Source: Streptomyces sp. NBC_01669
GTDB lineage: Bacteria; Actinomycetota; Actinomycetes; Streptomycetales; Streptomycetaceae
NCBI RefSeq assembly: GCF_026339735.1
Contig: NZ_JAPEQG010000003.1
Span: forward strand, 1 to 64,000
Direction: 5' to 3'
Length of the DNA stretch: 64,000 bases
Under the pieces are notes generated by a model. It had not been told where the DNA came from. It saw only the letters and a program-made list of their open reading frames with translations, and did no database searches. The position numbers and the translations under genes were made by a program. Positions 23,222-32,014 of this stretch are shown here, piece after piece; position 1 is the first letter of the stretch; each line of letters starts with the position of its first letter.

Positions 23222-25480
23222 ATGACCGCTTCACCTGGCTTCGCGGAGCTGTTGCGTCATCATCGGCGCGCGGCGCGGCTGACGCTGGAGCAGCTCGCTG
23301 ACGCCTCGGGGGTCAGCGCGCGCACCTTGTCCGACATGGAGCGCGGGCGCAGCAGGGGACCCCAGCACCGTACCGTGGCGGCTGTCGCGGACGCGCTGGC
23401 GCTCGATGACGTCGACCGCAAACTGTTAATCGAGCTGGCGCGTGATGGCCGGCTGCGGGATCACTGGCAGCGCCCGGCCGGCCTGGGCGAACTGCCCCGG
23501 TCGGTGGATGACTTCACCGGACGCACGGCGGAGCTGTCCTGGGTGCGTGAGCTGGTGTCCGCCGAGAGCGCGCCCGGTGTCGGTGCGGTCGGGCTCATCA
23601 CCGGCTCCGCGGGCCTGGGCAAGACCACGTTCGCCGTCCGCGCCGCTCATACCGTACGGTCGAGCTTTCCCGACGGGGTGATCTTCCTCGACTTGCTCGG
23701 CATGTCCCCGCAGCCGCTGGCCACCGCTGACGCCCTGCACCTGCTGCTGCGCGCGCTCGGGGTCGCGGACCAGCAGATCCCGAGCGACAGCCGGGAACGG
23801 GCCTCCGTGTACCGGTCGCTACTGACGGACAGGCAGGTCCTGGTCGTCTTGGACAATGCCGCCTCGGAGAAGCAGGTGCGCCCGCTGCTCCCGGGAGGCG
23901 GCGCCGGGCGGGCGCTGATCACTACCCGGCGTCTGCTGTCGGGTGTGGAGGGCGTGCGCCGGCTGGTCCTCGGGCCCTTGCCGCTGCCGGAGTCCATACA
24001 ACTGCTGACCGGTATCCTGGGCGAGCGGTCGGCATCGGACGGGGAAGCGGCCCTCACCCGGCTCGCCGAGTTGTGCGGCGGTCTGCCGCTGGCGTTGCGG
24101 ATCATCGGGAACCGGCTGGCCAGCCGGCCCGGTTGGGACGCCGCCGAACTCGCCGCCCGGCTGGCTGACGAGGAGCGCAGGCTGGATCAGTTCAAAGCGG
24201 GCGACCTCAAGATCGCCAACGCGTTCGGGATGTCGTACGAGCAACTCGCCGATCCCGCACGGCGGATGTTCCGGCGCCTCGCTGCGATACCGGGAGCAGA
24301 CTTCGACGCCGCCCTGGCCGCTATCGCCGGCAGGATGCCGCACGAGGACGCCTGGGAAGCCCTGGACGACCTCGTCGACCTCGGACTGCTCCACGACAGC
24401 GCCACGGGCCGCTATCGCTTCCACGACCTGGTCCGCCTGTTCGCCCGCGACCGCCTGCACCAGGAGGAGCCCGCCGCGGAGCGCGACGCGCTGACCGGGC
24501 GGACGGTGTCGTGGCTGCTGCGGATGGCCACGCTGGCCGGGCGGTGGTTCGAGCCCGGCTACGGACATCCCGACCGGACCGACCCCGACCTCGCCGTCCC
24601 GTCCTCCGCGCAGGAGGCCGACGGCTGGCTGCGGGTGAGCGTGGACAACTGGCTCGGCGCGCTGCGGGCCGCGGCATCCAGCGGGCGCCATTCCCTGGTC
24701 CTGGACTGTGCGGAAGCCATGCACTGGTTCTCCGACCAGTGGGTCCACGGTCCGCACTGGCAGGAGGTCTTCACCCTCGGCGCCGAGGCCGCGGCCGCCC
24801 TGGGCGACCTCGCCCAGCAGGCGACCCAGCTGAACTACCTGGCCTGGGTACACGCGATCCCGCTCAACGACCCGCAGACCGCACTGCGGCACGCCACCAC
24901 GGCGATGGACCTGGCCACCCGCTCGGGCGCCACCGCCCAGATCGCCTGGGCACACGGCTACACCGCCATCGCGCAGCGCCGGCTGGGACACTTCGACGAG
25001 GCCGTGGCCTCCGCGATCCGCGCAGCGGAGCTGTTCGAGCCGCTCGGCGACGCCGACGCCTACTTCGCGTGCCTCGCCAACATCGGCCACTGCCTGCGTG
25101 ACACCGGACGCTACAACCAAGCCGTCGAGCACTACCGAAAGGCGCTCGCCCTGGCCGACGACCCCCACTCCGGGATGACCCCGAGCATCGCCGCCCACCT
25201 GCGCGCCGACACCCTGGCCCACATCGGCCGCTGCCTGGGGCTCCTGGGTCGGCGCCGCGAGGCGATCGACATGATCACCGAGGCGATCGGCCTGATGGAG
25301 GCATTCGACACCACTTATGCTCAAGCCGCCGCCCTGGAGGTGCTCGCCGCCTTCCTGGCCGATGAACACCAGGCCGAGGAGAGCCGGCGAGCCTATGTCC
25401 GCGCGGCTGAGGTGCACGAGGCGATCGGCGACACCGACGCCGCCGGCCGCTGCCGCAACCTGGCGACCGCAGGCTCCTGA
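23222..25480 (+). CDS. XRE-NB-ARC-TPR transcriptional regulator (STAND ATPase)
   Basis: The 752-residue protein has three parts. Residues 5-75 form an XRE helix-turn-helix (TLEQLADASGVSARTLSDME, RGRS). Residues 95-430 are an NB-ARC/STAND ATPase with the Walker A motif GSAGLGKTT (128-136), Walker B VLVVLDNAAS, and GGLPLALRIIGNRLA. Residues 440-750 are TPR helices (AHGYTAIAQRRLGHFDEAVA, CLRDTGRYNQAVEHYRKALA). It resembles the C-terminal two thirds of AfsR-like regulators, with an XRE domain in place of the SARP DNA-binding domain. It sits just after the IS701 element and upstream of two hydrolase genes on the same strand, which it may control. Confidence 0.9.
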   Translation: MTASPGFAELLRHHRRAARLTLEQLADASGVSARTLSDMERGRSRGPQHRTVAAVADALALDDVDRKLLIELARDGRLRDHWQRPAGLGELPRSVDDFTGRTAELSWVRELVSAESAPGVGAVGLITGSAGLGKTTFAVRAAHTVRSSFPDGVIFLDLLGMSPQPLATADALHLLLRALGVADQQIPSDSRERASVYRSLLTDRQVLVVLDNAASEKQVRPLLPGGGAGRALITTRRLLSGVEGVRRLVLGPLPLPESIQLLTGILGERSASDGEAALTRLAELCGGLPLALRIIGNRLASRPGWDAAELAARLADEERRLDQFKAGDLKIANAFGMSYEQLADPARRMFRRLAAIPGADFDAALAAIAGRMPHEDAWEALDDLVDLGLLHDSATGRYRFHDLVRLFARDRLHQEEPAAERDALTGRTVSWLLRMATLAGRWFEPGYGHPDRTDPDLAVPSSAQEADGWLRVSVDNWLGALRAAASSGRHSLVLDCAEAMHWFSDQWVHGPHWQEVFTLGAEAAAALGDLAQQATQLNYLAWVHAIPLNDPQTALRHATTAMDLATRSGATAQIAWAHGYTAIAQRRLGHFDEAVASAIRAAELFEPLGDADAYFACLANIGHCLRDTGRYNQAVEHYRKALALADDPHSGMTPSIAAHLRADTLAHIGRCLGLLGRRREAIDMITEAIGLMEAFDTTYAQAAALEVLAAFLADEHQAEESRRAYVRAAEVHEAIGDTDAAGRCRNLATAGS

Positions 25481-25610
25481 GCCGTCGAAGGGCCGGTGGC
25501 GTCCGGCAACTTCTGCATGCTGTTCTGCATGGTCTGCCCCGGGCCACGGTTCTTGGATGGAGGGCATCGGACGGGCGTGGGTCCCGTCCCCCCGAGTCCG
25601 GGAGAAAACC

Positions 25611-26309
25611 ATGACGACCATCAAGAACATCGTGCTGGTGCACGGTGGCTTCGTGGACGGATCCGGCTGGCAGGGCGTCTACGACGACCTCGCCAGGGAC
25701 GGCTTCACCATCCGGATCGTGCAAAACCCCACCCTGTCCCTGGACGGCGACGTCGCCGCGACCCGCCAGGTCCTGGACACCCTCGATGGCCCGGCCGTCC
25801 TGGTCGGCCACTCCTACGGCGGCGTCGTCATCAGCGAAGCCGGCACCCACCCCAACGTCGGCGCGCTGGCCTACATCGCCGCCTTCGCCCCGGACAAGGG
25901 TGAGTCGGTCAGCACCCTGATCGCCGACCCGCCGCCCGGCGCCCCGGTGCCGCCCATCCTGCCTCCGAACAACGGCTTCCTCTTCCTGGACCGGGACAAG
26001 TTCCACGCTTCCTTCGCCGCCGACCTACCCGCCCCGCAGGCCGCGTTCATGGCCGACTCTCAGGTCCCCTGGGGCATCAACGCCCTGGACGGCGCGGTGA
26101 CCGAGCCGGCCTGGCAGCACAAGCCCAGCTGGTACCTGGTGGCCACCGAGGACCACATGATCCCGCCGCCGGCCCAGCGCGCCATGGCCGAGCGCGCCGG
26201 TGCCACGGTCATCGAGGCAATCGGCAGCCACGCCGTGTACGTCTCGCAGCCCGCCGCGGTCGTCGCCGTCATCCGCCAGGCCGCCCAGGGCGACAACGGC
26301 CAGTCCTAG
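25611..26309 (+). CDS. Cytoplasmic alpha/beta hydrolase
   Basis: The 232-residue enzyme begins MTTIKNIVLVHGGFVDGSGW, where HGGF is the oxyanion loop. The nucleophile elbow is GHSYGG, the acid is probably in VATEDHMIPP and the catalytic His lies in AIGSHAVYVSQP. It matches the small esterase-like group common in Actinobacteria and near antibiotic or aromatic degradation genes. ATG 25611 is preceded by GGAGA. About 130 bases separate it from the regulator, and the next gene is a paralogue about 100 bases downstream. Confidence 0.88.
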   Translation: MTTIKNIVLVHGGFVDGSGWQGVYDDLARDGFTIRIVQNPTLSLDGDVAATRQVLDTLDGPAVLVGHSYGGVVISEAGTHPNVGALAYIAAFAPDKGESVSTLIADPPPGAPVPPILPPNNGFLFLDRDKFHASFAADLPAPQAAFMADSQVPWGINALDGAVTEPAWQHKPSWYLVATEDHMIPPPAQRAMAERAGATVIEAIGSHAVYVSQPAAVVAVIRQAAQGDNGQS

Positions 26310-26410
26310 CGGCACGCCGGCGCACCGCGCCGCGCGATCTTCCCTCTCTCGCCCGGCCTGCCGCCGGGCGAGAGCCCGTCCCGTCCGCACCCTTCTCGGA
26401 GGAACCCCGC

Positions 26411-27241
26411 ATGGGCCCTGCACCAACCCGCCGCACCGCGCTCGCCACCGGCGCCGCCGCCACGGTTTCGGCTGCACTTGGACCACTTGCCCAGCCTGCC
26501 CACGCGACCGCCGGCTCCACGGCCCACGCCAGGCCGACCGTGGTGCTGGTGCACGGCGGCTTCGCCGACGCGACCGCCAGCTGGAGCGACGTCACCGCCG
26601 AGCTGCAGAAGCGCGGTTTCCCGGTGATCGCCCCGGCCAACCCGCTGCGCAGCATCCCCACCGACGCCGCGTACCTGTCCAGCCTGCTGGACAGCATCGA
26701 CGGCCCGGTCGTCCTGGCCGGCCACTCCTACGGCGGGGCGGTCATCACCAACGCCGCCGCCGGGCACGCCAACGTCAAGGCCCTGGTCTACGTGGCGGCG
26801 TTCGTCCCCGACACCGGCGAAGTGCTGGGCGAACTCATCGGCCGCTACCCCGGCAGCGAGATCCAGGCCGCCCTCACCCCCGTCCCGTACCCGAACCCGG
26901 ACGGCACCACGGGCACCGACCTTTACCTCCAGCCCGAGAAGCTCCGCCAGGTCTTCGCCGCCGACCTGCCCGCCTCCACCACCCGGATCATGGCCGCCAC
27001 CCAGCGACCGTTCAGCGCAGCCTGCTTCACCGATGTCACCCAGGCCGCCGCCTGGCACACCACCCCCTCCTGGGGCCTGATCGCTACCCAGGACAAGGCG
27101 ATTCCCCCGGCGCTGCAGCGCTTCTTCTACCAGCGCGCCGGCTCCCGCACCATGGAGGTCGCCGCCTCCCACTGCGCGATGGTCAGCCACCCCGACGCGG
27201 TCACCCGCCTGATCACCAACGCAGCCAATGACACCGACTGA
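26411..27241 (+). CDS. Exported alpha/beta hydrolase, paralogue of the preceding gene
   Basis: The 276-residue protein has a Tat-type leader (TRRTALATGAAATVSAALGP ending near PAHATA), then the same domain as its neighbour: VVLVHGGFADATASWSDV, the elbow GHSYGG, IATQDKAIPPALQ and VAASHCAMVSHPD. So one paralogue works inside the cell and one outside. A strong GGAGGA site precedes ATG 26411. A long hairpin terminator follows directly after the stop, closing the transcription unit. Confidence 0.88.
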   Translation: MGPAPTRRTALATGAAATVSAALGPLAQPAHATAGSTAHARPTVVLVHGGFADATASWSDVTAELQKRGFPVIAPANPLRSIPTDAAYLSSLLDSIDGPVVLAGHSYGGAVITNAAAGHANVKALVYVAAFVPDTGEVLGELIGRYPGSEIQAALTPVPYPNPDGTTGTDLYLQPEKLRQVFAADLPASTTRIMAATQRPFSAACFTDVTQAAAWHTTPSWGLIATQDKAIPPALQRFFYQRAGSRTMEVAASHCAMVSHPDAVTRLITNAANDTD

Positions 27242-27257
27242 ACAACCCACCGAAACC

Positions 27258-27300
27258 GGCTCCCTGGCACCGCCGACCCCCGCGGCAGCGCCAGGGAGCC
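27258..27300 (+). terminator. Long GC-rich hairpin after the hydrolase pair
   Basis: GGCTCCCTGGC at 27258-27268 pairs perfectly with GCCAGGGAGCC at 27290-27300, and the inner bases extend the stem (ACCGCC/GGC). There is no U tract, as is usual in Streptomyces. It lies 17 bases after the exported hydrolase stop. Confidence 0.75.
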
Positions 27301-27388
27301 ACCACGTACGCCCAGCAGGGTGCCCAGGCAAGTACACTCGCCAGCCGAATCCACCCTCTCCAGTGTCCAGGCAGGCGGGCCTGAGATC

Positions 27389-27526
27389 TCAGTGCCACAC
27401 CATTGGACAATGGACAGCATCCAACCCGGTCCATAACTTCGGCTCGTACCACCAGCCCGGCCCCTGCGGCAGCACCAGAACGGCACGGGCCAGTGCCACG
27501 TTGATCGGGAGTTCCACAACTTTCAT
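27389..27526 (-). CDS. Possible 45-residue protein
   Basis: An ATG at 27526 opens a frame reading MKVVELPINVALARAVLVLP and then QGPGWWYEPKLW, ending CPMVWH. It follows the DUF6233 fragment on the same strand by about 20 bases. Composition is protein-like but there is no family match and no strong ribosome binding site. Confidence 0.3.
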   Translation of the reverse strand: MKVVELPINVALARAVLVLPQGPGWWYEPKLWTGLDAVHCPMVWH

Positions 27527-27544
27527 GCTGCGACCACGCACCGA

Positions 27545-27725
27545 TCACAGCGCGCCGAGCACCAGGTCCGGCCGGCACACCTCGCAGGCCTGAATTCCGT
27601 CACCGAGGGCGGCGAGGGCCTGCTCCCGGCTGATGGCCCGCAGCTGCTTTCCGGCGGCGAAACAGTCGCCGCGGTGGACCTCGGACTGTGAGGTGCCGAT
27701 ACTGATGTCGGTGATGCCCCAGTCC
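27545..27725 (-). pseudogene. DUF6233-like C-terminal fragment
   Basis: The frame reads TDISIGTSQSEVHRGDCFAA, GKQLRAISREQALAAL and ACEVCRPDLVLGAL. The VHRGDC-x5-R-x-ISREQA-x-ALxxGIxACxxCRPD pattern matches the DUF6233 family of small Streptomyces proteins. Upstream the frame runs into an IS701 transposase remnant, so the N-terminal half was replaced and the chimera is not expected to function. Confidence 0.5.
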
Positions 27726-27781
27726 GGGAAGGTACGCGGGTGCAGATTCTCGCTCTCTCGTTTCTCGACCGGTCGCCATCG

Positions 27782-28092
27782 GGACCAGTTCAGTTCAGCT
27801 GCCAGCAGACGACGGATTTCGGCTGGTGTGAGGGCCACGAGGTCGGGTGTGTCGGCCTCGACACCCCTTTTGGTGCTCCTCATGACCATCACCGCAAGGA
27901 AGGCGTGGGCGAGCATGGCGAGCGTGATGTGCCGGTACCAGCCCACGTAGGGGCGGACCTCGTACTGGTCCAGGCCGCACTCGTTCTTCGCGCTTTGGAA
28001 GCACTCCTCGATCTTCCAGCGGCATCCGGCGACGCGGACCAGGTCGGCGACGGTGGCCTCCAGCGGGGCACAGGCGAGGTAGAAGACGATCC
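27782..28092 (-). pseudogene. IS701 transposase C-terminal fragment
   Basis: Reads APLEATVADLVRVAGCRWK, KNECGLDQYEVRPYVGWY, RHITLAMLAHAFLAVMVM and TPDLVALTPAEIRRLLAAEL in two frames. It is a close relative of the element at 19.8-23.1 kb but carries an intact junction in the tail. Both ends are truncated; the first half of the transposase is absent. Confidence 0.8.
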
Positions 28093-28232
28093 GGCATCCC
28101 CGTCACAGCCGGGGCGAGGTAGATGCGCAGCCCTTCCCGCTGCACCCAGGTCCAGATGCGGGCGTAGGCGGGCCGGGGGCAACCAGCAGCGGGACGCCCC
28201 GGGCGCGAGAGGCGAGAGTGAGGGGATCAGCT

Positions 28233-28670
28233 ATGGTCGAACTACCTTGCGACTCCCCGCTCCGCAGCGCGGAAGTGGACGAAGTCCGGCTGCGCGACGG
28301 ACAGATCCTGCTGCTGTGGTCCCATTCCGGCACGGACACCGAGAAGGCCGTTCTCGTCCTTAAGGCTCGGGGCGCCGGCCACCGCGAGATGCGCCTGCCC
28401 GCCGACTCCGCCGAGGGCCGCTTCCAGGTACACCTTCAGATGGACGCCTTGGCCACCGCCTGCACGGCGCAGCAGTGGATCTGGGACCTGTACATCGACC
28501 CGTGCACCGGCGAGGAACCTTGGCGACTGGGCAGGCATTTGGATGACATCACCGGCAAGCAGGGCATCCTTGGCTACCAGTCGCAGCATGCGCCGGGCGT
28601 CGTGGTGGAGCCCTACTACACGATCAAGGGCAACCTGTCCCTCAGATGTATCCGACTGCGGGTCTGTTGA
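28233..28670 (+). CDS. Hypothetical protein, possibly a detached C-terminal domain
   Basis: The 145-residue product starts MVELPCDSPLRSAEVDEVRL and contains two beta-rich parts (GQILLLWSHSG, KAVLVLKARG) followed by WDLYIDPCTGEEPWRLGRHL and PYYTIKGNLSLRC. This pattern recalls accessory domains that follow glycosyltransferase domains in Streptomyces cell-wall glycopolymer enzymes, but that is only an impression. The ATG at 28233 lies among IS remnants and the region upstream is scrambled, so this may be the surviving end of a larger gene. It has no paired catalytic domain here. Confidence 0.4.
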   Translation: MVELPCDSPLRSAEVDEVRLRDGQILLLWSHSGTDTEKAVLVLKARGAGHREMRLPADSAEGRFQVHLQMDALATACTAQQWIWDLYIDPCTGEEPWRLGRHLDDITGKQGILGYQSQHAPGVVVEPYYTIKGNLSLRCIRLRVC

Positions 28671-28762
28671 ACATCCGTTTCCTGCTGCTGAACGTGTGCC
28701 GTTCAGAAATGCGTCGCTGCAGGTCGTAGGGGGTCTGGCGGCGCTCAAGGTCGCGTGGGACG

Positions 28763-29857
28763 ATGCCGCGGGTGATTGTCTCGCTGGTCTATCGGGTGAC
28801 GAGAAAGCTGTTGTCGGTCCCGGCGTCGCTGCTGCGTCGGCAGATGGCCAAGGACGCCGAACTTCTTGTCCTGCGGCACGAGAACGCGGTGCTGCGCAGG
28901 CAACTTGCAGGTCCGGTGCGCTACGAGCCGGCGGACCGGCTGTGGTTCGCGGGCGCTGTCCTCGCTGGTACCCCGGCATCGTTGGGCGCAGGTGTTCCCG
29001 GTGACTGCGGGCACCGTGCCGGCGTGGCATCGAAGGCTCGTGGCGCCCCGGTGGGACTTCAGCAAGTGCCGGGGCAGGCCCGGCCGGCCTGCGACCACGA
29101 GGGCGATCAAAGAGCTGGTGCTGCGGCTGCCGCGGAGAATCCGCGTGGGGGGTGTGGCAGGATCCAGGGCGAGCTCGCGTGGCTCGGGCATCGGGTCGGA
29201 GCCTTTACGGTCTGGGAGATCTTGACTGTTGCCGGGGTAGGCCCTGCTCCCCGTAGGGGTGGGCCGACGTGGCGAGAGTTCCTGACGGCGCAGGCCGACG
29301 GCGTCATCGCCTGCGACTCCCTGCACATCGACCTGGTCGATCTTCGCCGGGTCTGCGCGCTGGTCTTCCTCGAGCACGGCACGCGCCGTCTGCACATCGC
29401 TGGTGTGACCGCGCATCCGACCGCGCAGTGGACGGTCCAGCAAGCCCGCAGCCTCGCCGTCGACCTGGGCCTGCGCTTGGAGTCGCTGCGCTTCTTGGTC
29501 CGCGACCGGGACCGCAAGTACACCGAGTCCTTCAACGCGGTCTTCGCGTCCGAGGGCATCGAGACCCTGAAGACGGCGCCGCGGGCCCCACGGATGAACG
29601 CGCACTGCGAAAGGGTCATCGGGACACTCCGTCGCGAGGCCCTTGACCACCTGCTGATCCTGAACGAAGCCCACGCTCAACGCGTGCTCGACGTCTACGC
29701 CTGCCACTACAACGGCCATCGCCCCCACCAGGCCCGGGGACAACTTCCTCCCCTCGCCCAGGAGCACCCGGCGCCCTCGACCGACTCGACCGCGCACCGA
29801 CTCCTCCGCACCCGAGTACTGGGCGGCGTCATCAACGAGTACAGATACGCGGCTTGA
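28763..29857 (+). pseudogene. Integrase-core transposase with two compensating frameshifts
   Basis: The start (LLRRQMAKDAELLVLRHENA, VLRRQLAGPVRYEPADR) and the end (RDRDRKYTESFNAVFASEGI, TLKTAPRAPRMNAHCERVIG, RTRVLGGVINEYRYAA) are in one frame and match the IS3/IS481-like integrase group. Between about 28950 and 29130 the correct protein (ALSSLVPRHRWAQVFPVTAG, RPGRPATTRAIKELVLRL) is in another frame. The open frame spans the gap, but with about 60 nonsense residues that destroy the second helix-turn-helix. Catalytic residues appear as IACDSLHID, RDRDRKY and the Glu in NAHCERV. Confidence 0.8.
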
Positions 29858-29889
29858 CCAGCAGCGATGAGTTTCCGAACGGCACAGGC

Positions 29890-30260
29890 TCAGCTACTAC
29901 GACGAAGTCACCGTCAACGCGGCCACGAAGCTCGATATTGACCACGTTGTACCGCTCGCTGAAGCGTGGGACTCCGGTGCTTCGAAGTGGGATGCCGACC
30001 GCCGCGAGCAATACGCCAACGATCTCGACGCTGAGCGCTCCTTGGTTGCCGTCACTGCGAAGACGAACCGGTCCAAAGCCGACCGGGATCCGGCCGAGTG
30101 GTTGCCGCCGGCCGCCTCCGCGCAGTGCATCTACGGCGCCGACTGGGTCGGGACGAAGCTCCGCTGGAAGCTCACCGCGGACGACAAGGAGCGGGCCGCG
30201 CTCGAGAAGCTTGCCAAGGGCTGCTCCGACACGGTTGTGAAGTACGAGGCCGCTCCCTAG
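29890..30260 (+). pseudogene. HNH-family nuclease, N-terminally truncated
   Basis: One frame reads SYYDEVTVNAATKLDIDHVV, PLAEAWDSGASKWDADRREQ, SLVAVTAKTNRSKADRDPAE and WLPPAASAQCIYGADWVGTK to a stop. The DIDHVVPLAEAWDSGA segment and the later N-RSKADRDPAEWLPP are the catalytic HNH core of small secreted nucleases common in Streptomyces. The N-terminal part with the leader peptide is missing at the boundary with the transposase upstream, so no proper start remains. A hairpin follows the stop. Confidence 0.7.
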
Positions 30261-30278
30261 TTGGCAGTCGGGCGTGGC

Positions 30279-30309
30279 ACCCTCACCGCAGTCGGACCAC
30301 GGTGAGGGT
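30279..30309 (+). terminator. Hairpin after the HNH remnant
   Basis: ACCCTCACCG (30279-30288) and CGGTGAGGGT (30300-30309) form a perfect 10-bp stem with an 11-base loop, 19 bases after the HNH stop. Likely the original terminator of that gene. Confidence 0.6.
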
Positions 30310-30344
30310 CCCGTGTCGGCCCGACCCGGCCAGCACCTCCGTGG

Positions 30345-30730
30345 GACGTGGCCGGGCGCAGGCGCTTCTGCCGCTTGCGGACGATCTTCGGCTCGAACGT
30401 TCCGTCACGGTCACGGGGCACGGATATCTCCACCGGGCCGACGTCCGTGAGCACGGTTTTGCCACGGGTGCCGTTGCGGGAGTTCCCGCCGTTCTTCCCG
30501 GCCGGGTCGTGCTTGTCATAGCCGAGGTGGTCGGTGATCGCGCCCTCGAGAGCCGACTCCAGCAGCCGTTTCGTCAGCTGTTGCAGCAGCCCGCCCTCAC
30601 CGGTCAGCTACAGACCCTCGGCCTGGGCACGACCCACCAACTCGTCGATCAGTTGGTCGTCCAACCCTTTCGCCGGCTGCGGCTCAGCTGCCTCGACGGA
30701 CTCGGTCTCAGTCACGTTGTCACTGGTCAT
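30345..30730 (-). pseudogene. IS256-family transposase N-terminal remnant
   Basis: From ATG 30730 the frame reads MTSDNVTETESVEAAEPQPA and then DDQLIDELVGRAQAEGL, followed by an in-frame TAG. It continues LTGEGGLLQQLTKRLLESAL and EGAITDHLGYDKHDP, with VGPVEISVPRDRDGTFEPKI further on in the typical IS256 order. The catalytic domain is missing. A nonsense codon and truncation make it dead. Confidence 0.8.
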
Positions 30731-30825
30731 CGACGCATCTTCCTTGATCAGGAGTTACACCGAACGATTTACAGTCCCGCCCCGGGCGGCCTTTATCATC
30801 GTGCAGCGCGCTCAGGTCGCCGGTG

Positions 30826-31830
30826 TCACAGGACATCGAAGACGGTTACGCTCCTGTCCTCGGGGTCGACGGGCCCGGTCCAGAAACGATGAGGCACGGG
30901 TATCTTGGTCTTCCTGTTGGGTTCCCACCTCTTCTTCTCCATGGCCTGGAGATCATCCGCCTTTGCCGCGCGCAGGCCCGATTCGATGACGAAGTGCCGC
31001 GCCCAGTCGTAGTCGTCGGACGTTACCTCCTCCAGGGCCTTGTCGATGTAGTAGCGCTTGTCGCCGTTTCCGTAGGTGCGGACCTTGGGGGTCAGGATGT
31101 GGAAGCGGGCCATGCTCGGGTAGTCGATGCCGAGAGTGATGGCCAACAGAGTGTCCTGGGTGATTACCATGAAGTTGTCGAGCTTCTCGAGTCGCTTGAG
31201 ACGAGGGTCCCGATACTCCCCGCGAGGCTCATCGAAAGGGGAGGGCTTCTCGCCGAAGTTGAAGGCTGACCATGTGGTTGACCCTTCGCCGCGCTGGTAG
31301 TTGGTGAGCAGTGCCTGGAATGCCAGGCTGAGGCCGGCCATGGCCTGGACGTAGTCGCCGATGTCGGCATGCGTTTGCGCGTCGCGCAGCAGTTCCTTGA
31401 CCTCGTGCTGAGTCAGCAGGTCGACCATGTCGATGGTGTCGAGCTCGATGCCGAAGATCTTGGGGGTGACTGTGGTGAAGAAGTCGACAACGGTCTCGCG
31501 GGCCTGCTCGATCTGGTGCGCAGAGGGGAAGGTTCCGTTGTGCTTGAGAGCGACGCGGGCGTCGTTGAGGCGCTTCATCTGATCTTTTTTAGGGAGTTCA
31601 TAGACCGGTTTGATCGCTTCCCAATAGCTGAGGAACTCCGCGTTCTTCTTCAGCTCCACGCCCAGATGCTGCGCGGCGAGGCCGATGAAGTTCTCCACCG
31701 CGTCGTGGAAGGACGTGATCGCCCGAGAGCGCAGTGGCGAGGGTTGCCCACTCTGCTCGACCCCCTCGCGGTACAGGTACCGGACATACGCGAGCCGCTG
31801 AACTGTCAGCGGATCAAGAGGCTGCGCCAT
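30826..31830 (-). CDS. HEPN-like hypothetical protein, 334 residues
   Basis: An intact, soluble, mainly helical protein starting MAQPLDPLTVQRLAYVRYLY. Residues 40-125 look like a HEPN domain: SFHDAVENFIGLAAQHLGVE and then NDARVALKHNGTFPS, in which R-VALK-H fits the Rx4H motif of HEPN ribonucleases. The C-terminal half (about 190-334) is beta-rich and basic with no known motif. HEPN proteins often act in toxin-antitoxin, abortive infection or other defence systems, but no nucleotidyltransferase or antitoxin partner lies next to it. It is flanked by an IS256 remnant and a helicase-associated remnant. An RNase role is inference from one motif. Confidence 0.7.
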   Translation of the reverse strand: MAQPLDPLTVQRLAYVRYLYREGVEQSGQPSPLRSRAITSFHDAVENFIGLAAQHLGVELKKNAEFLSYWEAIKPVYELPKKDQMKRLNDARVALKHNGTFPSAHQIEQARETVVDFFTTVTPKIFGIELDTIDMVDLLTQHEVKELLRDAQTHADIGDYVQAMAGLSLAFQALLTNYQRGEGSTTWSAFNFGEKPSPFDEPRGEYRDPRLKRLEKLDNFMVITQDTLLAITLGIDYPSMARFHILTPKVRTYGNGDKRYYIDKALEEVTSDDYDWARHFVIESGLRAAKADDLQAMEKKRWEPNRKTKIPVPHRFWTGPVDPEDRSVTVFDVL

Positions 31831-32014
31831 TACAACTCCAGGGGATCGTCATGTGCTTGAGATTGTGACGGCGTGCGGAGCCCTGCCGCACCAAGATTTC
31901 CGTGCGACCTGGGCAGCCCAATCGCTCAACCGCAGCTACGGCCGCACATTGCCCACCAGGTAACCCACCGTGAGCGCCGCCGCGACGACCACCCCAAGGC
32001 GTTCCAGCCCATCG

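Noticed and set aside
23819..25630. 603-residue minus-strand open frame
   Set aside because: Shadow of the XRE-NB-ARC-TPR regulator; Val/Gly/Arg-rich with no domain.
28763..29857. Intact integrase-type transposase
   Set aside because: The open frame is continuous, but the middle 60 residues are out of frame relative to the family, so it is called a pseudogene.
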